A DNA stretch of 64,000 bases from Firmicutes bacterium ADurb.Bin193 (lineage in GTDB: Bacteria; Bacillota; Clostridia; Monoglobales; Firm-18): the NCBI GenBank assembly GCA_002070105.1, contig MWCQ01000011.1:32920-96919 (forward strand), read 5' to 3'. Numbering within the stretch: the stretch's first letter is position 1; the number at the start of each line of letters is the position of its first letter. Below, piece by piece: positions 25,562 to 33,456 of the stretch. The notes below the pieces were generated by a model that was not told the origin of the DNA, did no database searches, and saw only the letters and a program-made list of their open reading frames with translations. A program made the translations under genes and the position numbers.

Positions 25562-25757
25562 ATGCAATGGAAAATCTCCGTGTAACGCTCGTTTTAGTAA
25601 ACTTGTACTCACCAGCTATCATTTCATCTGTTTTCCGTGCGGTTAACTCTGCTTTGATCTCATCTTGTAGCGTTGCAATTTCCGCTTCGATTTCATCCTT
25701 CATCCTCATTAGTTCTTTTATCTCTTTCGCCTTGGATTGAAGTTCAATGATTCCCAT
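25560..25757 (-). CDS. Small coiled-coil protein, internally deleted form
   Basis: This 65-residue protein is a charged helix (KEIKELMRMKDEIEAEIATL) followed by a short beta segment (MIAGEYKFTKTSVTRRFSIA). It resembles phage/ICE proteins that continue after TS.TRSRFD for about 20 residues and end in TSRRFSIA-like sequence. Here the two Thr-Arg/Arg-Phe segments appear joined, as if by an in-frame deletion between short repeats. AGGAG precedes the ATG at 25757; an upstream in-frame GTG lies within the site. The function is unknown. Confidence 0.6.
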   Translation of the reverse strand: MGIIELQSKAKEIKELMRMKDEIEAEIATLQDEIKAELTARKTDEMIAGEYKFTKTSVTRRFSIA

Positions 25758-25929
25758 ATAGATCACTCCTTACATTTATTTAGACAAGGTGCTGTACGTT
25801 CACGGTGCTATATCTCGCCAGTGGGCTACATTCAACCGTGTATTGCAGCTTTGCCGTTCCCTTACCTCTTGAGTATATTATACTATATCGTACCCTATAT
25901 ATCAAGACGTAATATTTCACAAATATGCA

Positions 25930-25984
25930 CCCGATATATTGTGCAACATTTATATTGACCCCGATATATATTTAATGTTATAAT
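25930..25984 (+). promoter_or_regulatory. Promoter with two operator-like direct repeats
   Basis: TTGACC (25955-25960), an 18-base spacer and TATAAT (25979-25984) drive the ribbon-helix-helix gene. CCCGATATAT occurs at 25930-25939 and again at 25960-25969, exactly 30 bases apart, the second copy between the -35 and -10 boxes. This layout suits autorepression by the encoded ribbon-helix-helix protein. Confidence 0.6.
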
Positions 25985-26027
25985 ATTTTAAGTAATCCTC
26001 AAATAAAGGGAGAAAGTTGGTTTTGTC

Positions 26028-26213
26028 ATGCCATATAGCGAAGCACAAAAAAGAGCAACTGCTAAGTATATGAAAAATAATTTGGACGAGTTAAAGATCA
26101 GAATGCCAAAAGGCAAAAAAGAAGAGATAAGAGCATTTGCAGAAGGCAAAGGAAAATCCTTAAACAGTTTTGTAAATGAGGCTATTGATGATAAAATTGA
26201 AAGAGATAAGTAA
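26028..26213 (+). CDS. Arc-type ribbon-helix-helix protein
   Basis: This 61-residue protein has the Arc/MetJ pattern: a short strand (LDELKIRMPKGKK) followed by two helices (EEIRAFAEGKGKSLNSFVNEAIDDKIER). The N-terminal 15 residues are basic. It is preceded by a SigA-like promoter with direct repeats (25930-25984), which suggests autoregulation. Such proteins are often antitoxins or plasmid/ICE regulators; no toxin gene is obvious next to it. GGGAG precedes the ATG. Confidence 0.75.
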   Translation: MPYSEAQKRATAKYMKNNLDELKIRMPKGKKEEIRAFAEGKGKSLNSFVNEAIDDKIERDK

Positions 26214-26366
26214 ATCGCTTATATTAATTGCGCACCGCTTATATAAAAGGTGGTGCTTTTTCTATGTCAAATATTGTGGGTTGATAAATGTATTCCGCCT
26301 TCATATAATTGTGACATATAATCATAGCCCGCGTTTTTTAAAAAAGGATAGGAAAGAGGTGATATA

Positions 26367-26552
26367 ATGGCAAGATCAAAAAGTCCAGAAATTAAGTATA
26401 TTTTCCACAACCCAAACACCGAAGAAGAAACAGAGATAATTGCAAGAAACTTTTTTGCAACAATAGCGGCAAGAAAACTCCATAAATATATAACTGAAAT
26501 GCAAGCAAAAGAAAACGAAGTAAAAGAAAACGAAGTAAAAGAAAATGATTAA
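26367..26552 (+). CDS. Small hypothetical protein with KENEV repeats
   Basis: This 61-residue protein begins MARSKSPEIKYIFHNPNTEE, a head I associate with short proteins beside recombinases on clostridial elements. It ends in a tandem duplication (KENEV-KENEV-KEND) that is also visible as a 15-base DNA repeat. AAAGAGGTG precedes the ATG and a terminator follows directly. The function is unknown. Confidence 0.6.
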   Translation: MARSKSPEIKYIFHNPNTEEETEIIARNFFATIAARKLHKYITEMQAKENEVKENEVKEND

Positions 26553-26574
26553 TACCCCACAAGGGGTATTTTTT
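26551..26574 (+). terminator. Intrinsic terminator
   Basis: AATACCCC-acaa-GGGGTATT plus a T run overlaps the stop codon of the preceding gene. The gap from here to 26914 is AT-rich and shows no gene. Confidence 0.8.
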
Positions 26575-26914
26575 GTTGATTTCCTTGATAAATTTATCAG
26601 TAAAAATACTATTAATGTTAACATGGGTATAAACACATATAAGCCAAATCATTATATTGAAAATCAAATAAATTATCTGTATTAAAATTATGATTTCATT
26701 GCCGCTCTTTGTTATTATTTTTGTTATATTATTTGACGCTTACGTTGTACGAGTTGAAATATGAGATTTCTACATGCAAGTGGTATTTGTATAAGATGTA
26801 ACTTGTTTAAATAGTTAGTATCAAAAAGTAAACTTTATAAGACTGCTGATATTAGTCTAAATATTAGTATTATAATGTATGAAAATATATTTTTGATAAT
26901 TCTCACTTTAAGTG

Positions 26915-26952
26915 TTTACATTTCGATACCTTTGCATTATAATAAGGGTATC
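26915..26952 (+). promoter_or_regulatory. Promoter and operator of serine recombinase
   Basis: TTTACA (26915-26920), a 17-base spacer and TATAAT (26938-26943) precede the recombinase by 35 bases. An inverted repeat GATACC...GGTATC (26925-26952) straddles the -10 box, which suggests repression or a resolvase binding site. Confidence 0.6.
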
Positions 26953-26978
26953 AAAAATGGATTGGAGATTTAGAGACT

Positions 26979-27665
26979 ATGAGTATTTATGGTTACCATA
27001 GAACCAGTACAACAGACCAACATCTTGATCGAGGCATTGCAGCCATCAATGAATATTGTAAGAATAATAATCTGGAATTGACTGAAATGTTTACAGATCA
27101 GCAGACAGGAAAAAATTTTGATAGACCTGATTATAAGGCTATGAAAAGGATAGCTAAAAATATAGATGATATTATCATTTTATCTGAGTTGGATAGGTTA
27201 GGAAGAAATAAACATGACACCTTAAAAGAACTACAGCATTTTAATAATTTGGGTGTTAGAGTAATGATTCTTGAGATTCCTACAACTCTTGTTGATTATT
27301 CTAAAATGGGTAATGACATGGCAAGTATGATCATGCAGACTATAAATAATATGCTTATAGAAATGTATGCAACATTCGCACATGCTGAAATGCAAAAACG
27401 CGAAAAACGCCAAAGAGAGGGAATTCAAGCCAAAAAAGACCGTGGCGAATGGGGAGATTACGGCAGACCTAAAGCCATTGATTATAATGTATTTAAAGAA
27501 GCTTACTCTAAAGTTGTATTGGGAGAATTAAAGCCTTTTGAATGTATGAGGCAGTTGAATATGACCAAACCTACGTTTTACAGGTATCGGGGGAGATATC
27601 AACAGGAGCAAAAAATACTGAATAAGCAATCAATACACCTCTTAAGCTGTGAAGCACAGGCTTAA
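26979..27665 (+). CDS. Serine recombinase of the resolvase/invertase family
   Basis: The 228-residue protein has the resolvase N-terminal domain: YGYHRTSTTDQ with the catalytic Ser10, then FTDQQTGKNFDRP and the signature LSELDRLGRNKHD. The C-terminus has a helix-turn-helix (KPFECMRQLNMTKPTFYRYR). Its length fits small resolvases/invertases rather than large serine integrases. Its own promoter carries an inverted repeat. It may resolve element dimers or invert a segment; no obvious invertible pair of repeats was found nearby. Confidence 0.85.
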   Translation: MSIYGYHRTSTTDQHLDRGIAAINEYCKNNNLELTEMFTDQQTGKNFDRPDYKAMKRIAKNIDDIIILSELDRLGRNKHDTLKELQHFNNLGVRVMILEIPTTLVDYSKMGNDMASMIMQTINNMLIEMYATFAHAEMQKREKRQREGIQAKKDRGEWGDYGRPKAIDYNVFKEAYSKVVLGELKPFECMRQLNMTKPTFYRYRGRYQQEQKILNKQSIHLLSCEAQA

Positions 27666-28012
27666 GCCTACAGAAGTTGGTTTTTCTAAATTTTTGGAGG
27701 ATGCTTTATGCAAGAATAATTGCGGGAAAATTTTTTTGAGTCGTTTCAAGTTGGTTTTTCGTTCGAATGAATGTAGGAGAAAAAATGCACCAGAATATTA
27801 CCATATTGACGTAGATAATCATACATGGTATATTTTTCTTAAGTGGTATGGGCAAACCCATAAATCCGGAAAAAATCCGATTTGAGGTTAAATTTGTATG
27901 ACAAACAGGATGAAGTCAAGTGCAAGCAGAATAGGTTGGTTGAAAGTACAGATAAAAAGGATGTAATAATGATAACAGAACGGCTGTTTGTGTTAGGATG
28001 GAGGGTCAAGTG
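27666..28012. other. Interval without a supported gene
   Basis: About 350 bases between the recombinase and the TIR gene hold several short frames with weak starts. One has GGAGG before an ATG at about 27704 but stops after three codons. An AATCCGG...TCCGATT hairpin near 27860-27882 may be a terminator. Confidence 0.4.
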
Positions 28013-29122
28013 ATGGGCAACAAACCAACAATATTTTTTAGTCATTCCAGTAAAGACAAAGATGTTCTTCTAAAGTTTAGAAATAGGTTAGCTGATATAA
28101 CAAACGGGACACTAGATATTTTTATGTCAAGTGATGGAGAAAGCATCCCTTTTGGTACAAACTGGGTGCATAAAATTGAGCAAGGGTTAAACGATGCAAA
28201 AATTATGTTTATTTTCATAACACAAAATTCATTGTTATCAAATTGGATTTATTTTGAATCTGGCTTTACATATGCCAAGGGAATTGAGGTAATTCCTGTC
28301 GGTCTTGGCGTTGACATCGGAATATTAAAACCTCCATTAAATTTATTACAAGGATTTAACTTAAATTCTGGTGAAAGTTTAAATAATTTTATTACCATAA
28401 TCAATCAAAAATTTGATTATAAGTTTAAAAACAACTTTACAAATAAAGATTTTGCTTTGCTTGTAGATAATGAAACAAAGTTCTCACTCCAAACAGATTT
28501 AAGTAAGTTATTTAAAAGTATCAATTATGAGATTCTTTCTAAATATAGCAACGCAGAATATGACATAGATAAGTTGTTTTTTGATATCAAAAACTATCTG
28601 GATAGCAATAGTATGCCATATTCTTACGATGAAAACTATGGTGATTGGTCACGTAAAAACAAGTGTTTATTAGTTCAAGGCATAAAAATTGTTTATATAA
28701 TAGAATCAAGCAAAACCCAAGATAATAAACCAGACAAACTAAAGTTTAGTATTTCTCCCTATAATTTTAACCAATCATTTGATCTATTTAATAAATTTAT
28801 GCAATTCCTCGTTGAAAAGAATTGGATTTGGCTACATATGAAATTATTAGATGATTTTTCATATGTTACAGAGGTAGAAAAAATATCTTCGATGTTATCA
28901 AACTATCCTGATGTTTTTTGCCACTCAAAAAATGATATTGGAGGGTTTGAGTTTATACCAAAAGGGTTTAAATTTTTTGTTTTTGATGATAATCAATGGA
29001 AACAAATAAAAGAGAAAGATTTCGCCCTTGGCATCTCATATGATCCAGCCAAAGCTACAGCAGAAGATATGTTTGAGTTTATCTATACCCTTTTAGAGCA
29101 AAATATTATATATGAAAGTTGA
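28013..29122 (+). CDS. TIR-domain protein, candidate defence NADase
   Basis: This is a 369-residue protein with an N-terminal TIR fold: IFFSHSSKDKD (residues 7-17), a DIFMSSDGESIP BB-loop-like segment (35-46), IMFIFITQNSLLSNWIYFESG with the putative catalytic Glu82, and EVIPVGLG. Bacterial TIR domains often cleave NAD+ or make cyclic ADP-ribose signals in anti-phage systems. The C-terminal ~230 residues are not recognised and may be the sensor or ligand-binding part. ATG 28013 follows GGAGGG. No Sir2, SLOG or cyclase partner is adjacent, so it may act alone. Its position near the right part of the element, with no operon partner, fits cargo. Confidence 0.75.
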   Translation: MGNKPTIFFSHSSKDKDVLLKFRNRLADITNGTLDIFMSSDGESIPFGTNWVHKIEQGLNDAKIMFIFITQNSLLSNWIYFESGFTYAKGIEVIPVGLGVDIGILKPPLNLLQGFNLNSGESLNNFITIINQKFDYKFKNNFTNKDFALLVDNETKFSLQTDLSKLFKSINYEILSKYSNAEYDIDKLFFDIKNYLDSNSMPYSYDENYGDWSRKNKCLLVQGIKIVYIIESSKTQDNKPDKLKFSISPYNFNQSFDLFNKFMQFLVEKNWIWLHMKLLDDFSYVTEVEKISSMLSNYPDVFCHSKNDIGGFEFIPKGFKFFVFDDNQWKQIKEKDFALGISYDPAKATAEDMFEFIYTLLEQNIIYES

Positions 29123-29545
29123 TAGGCGTACCTCCATTGCCAAACCCAAAACTTGAACTAACAATGAAGTTTACAAAATTCGAGTGCTTTCACAAATGCT
29201 TCAATCTACACTAAAGAACCTTAGATGGATGAGGGGGCAGCAACAAATGTGCCCGTTGTTTCTACAGATTGATATTAACACATTCAAAATAGAATATATG
29301 AATATAAATTCATAGAAAGAAAGGTTGTCCGATTTGATAAATTACAATAACTGGGCTATTTATCTTGCTCATTTTCTAATGATTTTCTAATATTTTGTAG
29401 AAAATCTTACCTTATCAGAAGTGTGCTATTTGCCTATATTTTATGAGTAGCATACGCTGCAAACCGCATTATATAAGGGTTTTTAAGAGTATGAGGTAAT
29501 GTAACGCAATCACATATAATGCTGTATAATCAGTAATTACAGCAG
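29123..29545. repeat. Right-end-like non-coding segment
   Basis: This gene-free interval contains ATTACAATAA..GG.CTATTTATCTTGCT (29341-29369) and GGTAATGTAAC (29495-29505), both repeated in order at 34347-34375 and 34383-34393 near the right end of the element. TTTTCTAAT occurs twice at about 29371-29390. It looks like the end sequence of a related element placed just before the tRNA-Lys fragment. Confidence 0.55.
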
Positions 29546-29590
29546 CTTTTAATCAAGGTGTCCCGCGTTCGAATCGCGGATGGCTCACCA
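29546..29590 (+). other. Internal attachment site: 3' part of tRNA-Lys(TTT)
   Basis: CTTTTAATC (anticodon loop and stem), a variable loop, a T arm CCGCG-TTCGAAT-CGCGG, acceptor ATGGCTC, A and CCA match the 3' part of tRNA-Lys. The 5' half is absent. It lies directly before the second integrase, mirroring the tRNA-Leu fragment before the first. Confidence 0.75.
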
Positions 29591-29648
29591 AGAAGGCGGT
29601 TTTTGTTTTGCTTTTGTTTTCTATTTGTACATTGCGTGTATATTGTAG

Positions 29649-30608
29649 CTATATCTTGCTTATTTCGGCCGCCAAAAATCCGATATCCGCATGGGTGTAT
29701 GTGTCTGCCGTAAACGCATAGTCGGTATGCCCTAGTATCATTTTTATGGCGTTTGTATCTGCTCCTGCCCGCGCTAACAGGGTGGCGCATGTGTGGCGCG
29801 TCGCGTGGGGTGTTTTGCGCTCTATGCCTAGCTTCTCTAGTATGGGGTAGTAGATGTATTTGCGATAATAATTTGCCGTTACAGGCTCATTATCGCCCTT
29901 GAAAATTAGCCTGTCCGTTGCGTTATTATACCATTGCCTTATGTACGGCAACGCCTTAGGGTGTATAGGCGCAACCCTATTCTTGCCTGCGTCCGTTTTC
30001 AAGCCGCCTGTAATTGTCATGGCCTTTAAATCAACCGCAAACTTAGTCAATTCTAGCAGTTCGCTTATGCGCAAGCCTGTATATACCAAAATCAATATAG
30101 TGTCCACATATGGCAAGCCACGGTTGTTCTCAAGCGTTTTGATTTCAAGATCCGTGAATATTTCTTTTTCTTTCCTTTCTTCCTTTTGCAACTTTACAAA
30201 TTCGGCATAATTTTTGTTGCAAATATCGTTCTGCATGGCGTATTTATAGAGTAAACCGCAAAGCAATTTTACCTTGTCTTTCGTAGACCGCGACAGAGGC
30301 TTTGAGTTGCCCTTCTTGTCGACAGATACAAGCCCATCTATCAGTGTCTGTATATGCCCTGCTCTTATGGCAGTAAACGTTTTGCCGTGCAACGGTGATA
30401 AATGCTTAAATGCCGCAACATAATTGTCCTGCGTTTGCTTGCTTATGCCCGTAAACGAGGGTGTTCCTTTCCATTCGTCGTACAATTCCTTAAATGCGAT
30501 ATTAGCCTTGGGGCTTGTCGGCTGTATTTGTTCTTTAGCGAGGGCTTGCACAGCTTCTTTTTTCGTGGCGTGATAGCTTATGTAGGGTATATTGAATTGG
30601 GATAACAA
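29649..30608 (-). CDS. Second tyrosine integrase, 5'-truncated
   Basis: The protein retains the core-binding domain and the full catalytic set (TGLRISEL, HATRH, LGHTD and the Tyr in DTYTHA). It lacks most of the N-terminal arm-binding domain: the sequence starts inside the YISYHATKKEAVQALA motif that normally lies ~45-60 residues into this family. The first seven residues appear to come from unrelated sequence, and no ribosome binding site is convincing. It is therefore probably inactive, or active only without arm binding. It adjoins the tRNA-Lys fragment and marks a second element remnant within the first. Confidence 0.75.
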   Translation of the reverse strand: MLSQFNIPYISYHATKKEAVQALAKEQIQPTSPKANIAFKELYDEWKGTPSFTGISKQTQDNYVAAFKHLSPLHGKTFTAIRAGHIQTLIDGLVSVDKKGNSKPLSRSTKDKVKLLCGLLYKYAMQNDICNKNYAEFVKLQKEERKEKEIFTDLEIKTLENNRGLPYVDTILILVYTGLRISELLELTKFAVDLKAMTITGGLKTDAGKNRVAPIHPKALPYIRQWYNNATDRLIFKGDNEPVTANYYRKYIYYPILEKLGIERKTPHATRHTCATLLARAGADTNAIKMILGHTDYAFTADTYTHADIGFLAAEISKI

Positions 30609-30622
30609 AATAATATTACATT

Positions 30623-30653
30623 AAAAAGCGCTTTCATTCGAGGGCGCTTTTTA
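30623..30653. terminator. Bidirectional terminator-like hairpin
   Basis: AAAAAGCGC...GCGCTTTTT, with a loop of about 11 bases, lies between the truncated integrase and the Rha-type gene. Confidence 0.6.
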
Positions 30654-30720
30654 TATTGAGGTACGCCATGTCGTGAGACACGCCTCTGCCTCTCATTTTA
30701 TTTTGAGAGGAGTTTTACAA

Positions 30721-31389
30721 ATGAATGAATTGGTAACAATCAGAAACGACGACATTTATACGGACAGCATAGTAATCGCAGAAGGGGCAGGAAATCAGCA
30801 CCACACTATTACAAGAAAGGTAAGAGACTTTTATGCTGATTTTGAGGAACTCGGAAAGGTTGGATATCACATCCAAGCTTTAGAAAGCGGACAAAAACAA
30901 AAGGTGTATCACTTAAACGAGCCGCAAGCATCGTATTTAATTACCCTACTTGAAAACAACGATGTTGTAAGACGGTTTAAGCTGGATTTGGTAAAAGAAT
31001 TTTACCGTATGCGCCGCTTTATTCTTGAACGCCAAACGGCGGAATGGCAACAGGCACGCCTTACCGGAAAGCAAGTGCGGCAGGATGAAACAGATATCAT
31101 ATTAACAAAATTGATTCCTTTGGCGGAAGAACAGGGAAGCGCACACCCCGAAAAACTGTACCTTGCCTATTCCAAGCTTGTTAATTCTGTTTTAGGTATA
31201 GAAGCCGGACAGCGCGACAACCTCTCTTTGGCGTATGTGGAAACGATCAAGTTCCTTGAACGCGCTATTGAGAATATTATTTCCATAGAGGCAGACAAAG
31301 GAACGCCTTATAAAGAAATATATCAAATCTGCAAGGCAAAATGCGGCGTGATTAAAGAATTATCGTTTTTGCCGCTCCTTAGTGCTTGA
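30721..31389 (+). CDS. Rha-family phage regulatory protein
   Basis: This 222-residue protein has the Rha N-terminal domain (residues 5-95): VTIRNDDIYTDSIVIAEGAG, HHTITRKVRDF and YHLNEPQASYLITLLENND. This DNA-binding regulator is typical of temperate phages and satellites. The C-terminal half is helical (FLERAIENIISIEADKG) and may oligomerise. ATG 30721 follows AGAGGAG; an in-frame start further upstream lacks a site. A CTCTCA...TGAGAG palindrome lies just before it and might be an operator. It supports a phage-derived origin for the second module. Confidence 0.85.
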   Translation: MNELVTIRNDDIYTDSIVIAEGAGNQHHTITRKVRDFYADFEELGKVGYHIQALESGQKQKVYHLNEPQASYLITLLENNDVVRRFKLDLVKEFYRMRRFILERQTAEWQQARLTGKQVRQDETDIILTKLIPLAEEQGSAHPEKLYLAYSKLVNSVLGIEAGQRDNLSLAYVETIKFLERAIENIISIEADKGTPYKEIYQICKAKCGVIKELSFLPLLSA

Positions 31390-31446
31390 TATTTTTTGTC
31401 GTATAGGGTATATTATCCATATACTGAAGCGAAAGGGTGATATACC

Positions 31447-32067
31447 ATGAAAAAATACAAACAACTATTTATCGGCGTACTGATCGGCGCGCTTGCAACA
31501 GCAACAATTACATTTGCGGACGAAATACAAACTTATATTGCAGAAAAGGCGGGTTTCCCAATAACAGTGGATGGGAGAGTTGTTGAGTTTGACGCGCCAG
31601 TAGTAACTATTAATGAGAGAGCTTATTTGCCACTAAGGGCTATGGGTGAAGTTTTAGGTATAAAAGTAGATTGGAATGATAAAAAACAGCAAGTAGAAAT
31701 ATTATCAAAGGATGGTGAATCTGTGTCAGATACACAACCAATAAATAAACACATACCTTCTGATGAAGATTTAAGTAAAGAAGAATTTAGGGGCCAATAT
31801 TTTTTACAAGATAAAGACGGAGTTTATTATATAACGGCTAAATTTTTAGATAAAAAAATAACCATAGAAGAAAAGTATGATACGCAATACATTTATTATA
31901 GCGCAGAAGATATTGAAAAACAAACCACAGAAAAAGTATTTTTTACAATGGTGTTCACAAAAACAGGATGCCCTAAAATAGTAGTAGATTTCCCCAAGGA
32001 GATAATGGGTGGCGCAGTAATTCCATATGACTATTATGTAGATGAAATACTTCCTCAAATAAGATAA
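31447..32067 (+). CDS. Secreted protein with copper-amine-oxidase-N-like stalk domain (paralog 2)
   Basis: This 206-residue protein has an N-terminal signal/anchor (residues 5-24) and a single stalk repeat (VTINERAYLPLRAMGEVLGI, about 57-76). The N-terminal ~85 residues are closely similar to those of the protein at 14978-15616; the C-terminal parts are unrelated by eye. GAAAGGGTGATATACC precedes the ATG. It is probably co-transcribed with the lipoprotein gene that follows. A surface role is inferred. Confidence 0.75.
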   Translation: MKKYKQLFIGVLIGALATATITFADEIQTYIAEKAGFPITVDGRVVEFDAPVVTINERAYLPLRAMGEVLGIKVDWNDKKQQVEILSKDGESVSDTQPINKHIPSDEDLSKEEFRGQYFLQDKDGVYYITAKFLDKKITIEEKYDTQYIYYSAEDIEKQTTEKVFFTMVFTKTGCPKIVVDFPKEIMGGAVIPYDYYVDEILPQIR

Positions 32068-32114
32068 ACAACGAAATAACATTACAAATAAATATTAATC
32101 AGGAGGATTATATT

Positions 32115-32660
32115 ATGTCAGATGGAATTAGAAAAAACTCAAATGTTTATTCTGCTAACAGATCATCTTATACATTTATTTATAAATACACATCAATTGT
32201 TTCTATAATAGTGACATTTTTATTTATATTTACTGGTTGTAATAATAGTGATAAAAATTTTGCAGATAATTGGTTTAGTTCTATCACGTCTGTTTATAAA
32301 CAAAATTTCTATAATGAATTTTCAAAAGCGGAAAATTTCGAAAAATTATACCCTTCAATAATTATTTATTATAATGAATTGGTGAACGCTTATAATAGTA
32401 GCGATAAAAAACATTATAAAACATTAAAATTATCTAATACGTTTAAAAAAGAACAAGAATTTTTAAGTAATTACAGTTTGAATTATGAAGATAACAAACA
32501 ATTAAAATTATTACTATATATAATAAAAACCAATAAAATCCTAGCAGGTAAAGAACTTGAAATGGCAGCCAATACCACCAATAGCAAAGATGAAGATTTC
32601 TTTATTAACCTTAAGAATTCTTTTATTGAAGCATATTTTGCCTATACAAATCCCAAATGA
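32115..32660 (+). CDS. Small putative lipoprotein
   Basis: The protein (181 residues) has a hydrophobic segment ending in a lipobox-like FIFTGC at about residues 38-43, preceded by an unusually long 25-residue N-terminal tail. The rest is charged and helical (FSKAENFEKLYPSIIIYYNE). AGGAGG lies 7 bases before the ATG. I recognise no family. Together with the preceding stalk protein it may form a surface pair. It is followed by about 400 bases without a gene. Confidence 0.6.
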   Translation: MSDGIRKNSNVYSANRSSYTFIYKYTSIVSIIVTFLFIFTGCNNSDKNFADNWFSSITSVYKQNFYNEFSKAENFEKLYPSIIIYYNELVNAYNSSDKKHYKTLKLSNTFKKEQEFLSNYSLNYEDNKQLKLLLYIIKTNKILAGKELEMAANTTNSKDEDFFINLKNSFIEAYFAYTNPK

Positions 32661-33055
32661 TAAAAATAAGACAAGGGACAATGTAAATTTTCTTTCTATT
32701 TCATTAATTTACAGACGTAGCAACTCAATCTTGCCTTTTTATTTTACGATATTCCTGCGCGTTTGAAAGCCTTTTTGACAAGCTTTTATATGTCGGTAGT
32801 ATGTTTATATACCCAGCATTAGAAAGTGTCTTAAAACAGATAGTTGTTGCCAGCAAAAAGCAAAAGAGAAAAAGCACCAACACGCTGACGGTCAATGCTT
32901 TTCACTCAACAATTATAATTATTATAACTAGACAAGAATAATTATAATACATAGTATAGCAAAAGTCAATATCCAGCATCTAAAAATTCCTATTCCTAGG
33001 TAAACATATTGCCCAGCATAGTTTCACTAATTTAATAAAGAAATTACATTGAATT
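32661..33055. other. Gene-free interval
   Basis: I see no gene here. The interval is AT-rich with a few weak inverted repeats (for example around 32918-32960) and no clear regulatory signal. Confidence 0.5.
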
Positions 33056-33411
33056 TTAGACTGAAATGATATGTTCTCCAACACCAGCGAGTTTAGATAG
33101 TTCTTTGCGTGTGTCTGTTCTAGTATCAACCTTTGGCAAATTTGCCGAACCTTCTTTTGGTGAATAACTTTGACCTGCTACGCTCAAATTCTCCTTAGCC
33201 TTATCCTCAAATACACTCCTATACTTCTCGGCTACAGCCACACGCTGAATAGGGGTTAAGTTCCGTCTGCCCAGTTGTCCGTCAATCATCCAACGCATTA
33301 CTTCTGATTTGTCTTTAAATGCTAATGGAATTGTTTCAAATGGAATTTTATGTTTTTGACAAATAGCATATCTATTATGTCCATCGGCTATGTATTGACA
33401 TATTTTTATGT
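33056..33411 (-). pseudogene. ParB-like N-terminal domain fragment
   Basis: The frame encodes IADGHNRYAICQKHKIPFET and LGRRNLTPIQRVAVAEKY, typical of ParB/Spo0J-type nuclease-domain proteins on mobile elements. Upstream of about 33411 the frame turns into hydrophobic, low-complexity sequence that is not part of the family. Downstream it stops shortly after LSKLAGVGEHI, before the helix-turn-helix expected next. It is therefore broken at both ends. The missing middle resembles the fragment at 24681-24881. Confidence 0.6.
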
Positions 33412-33456
33412 TATATATATAATTAGGATAAAAAAACAAAAGCGAGGCAAGAAAAT

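Noticed and set aside
27649..27885. 78-codon frame after the serine recombinase
   Set aside because: It starts inside the recombinase gene, has no ribosome binding site and resembles no family.
29546..29590. Functional tRNA-Lys gene
   Set aside because: Only the 3' part is present; the D arm and 5' acceptor strand are missing.
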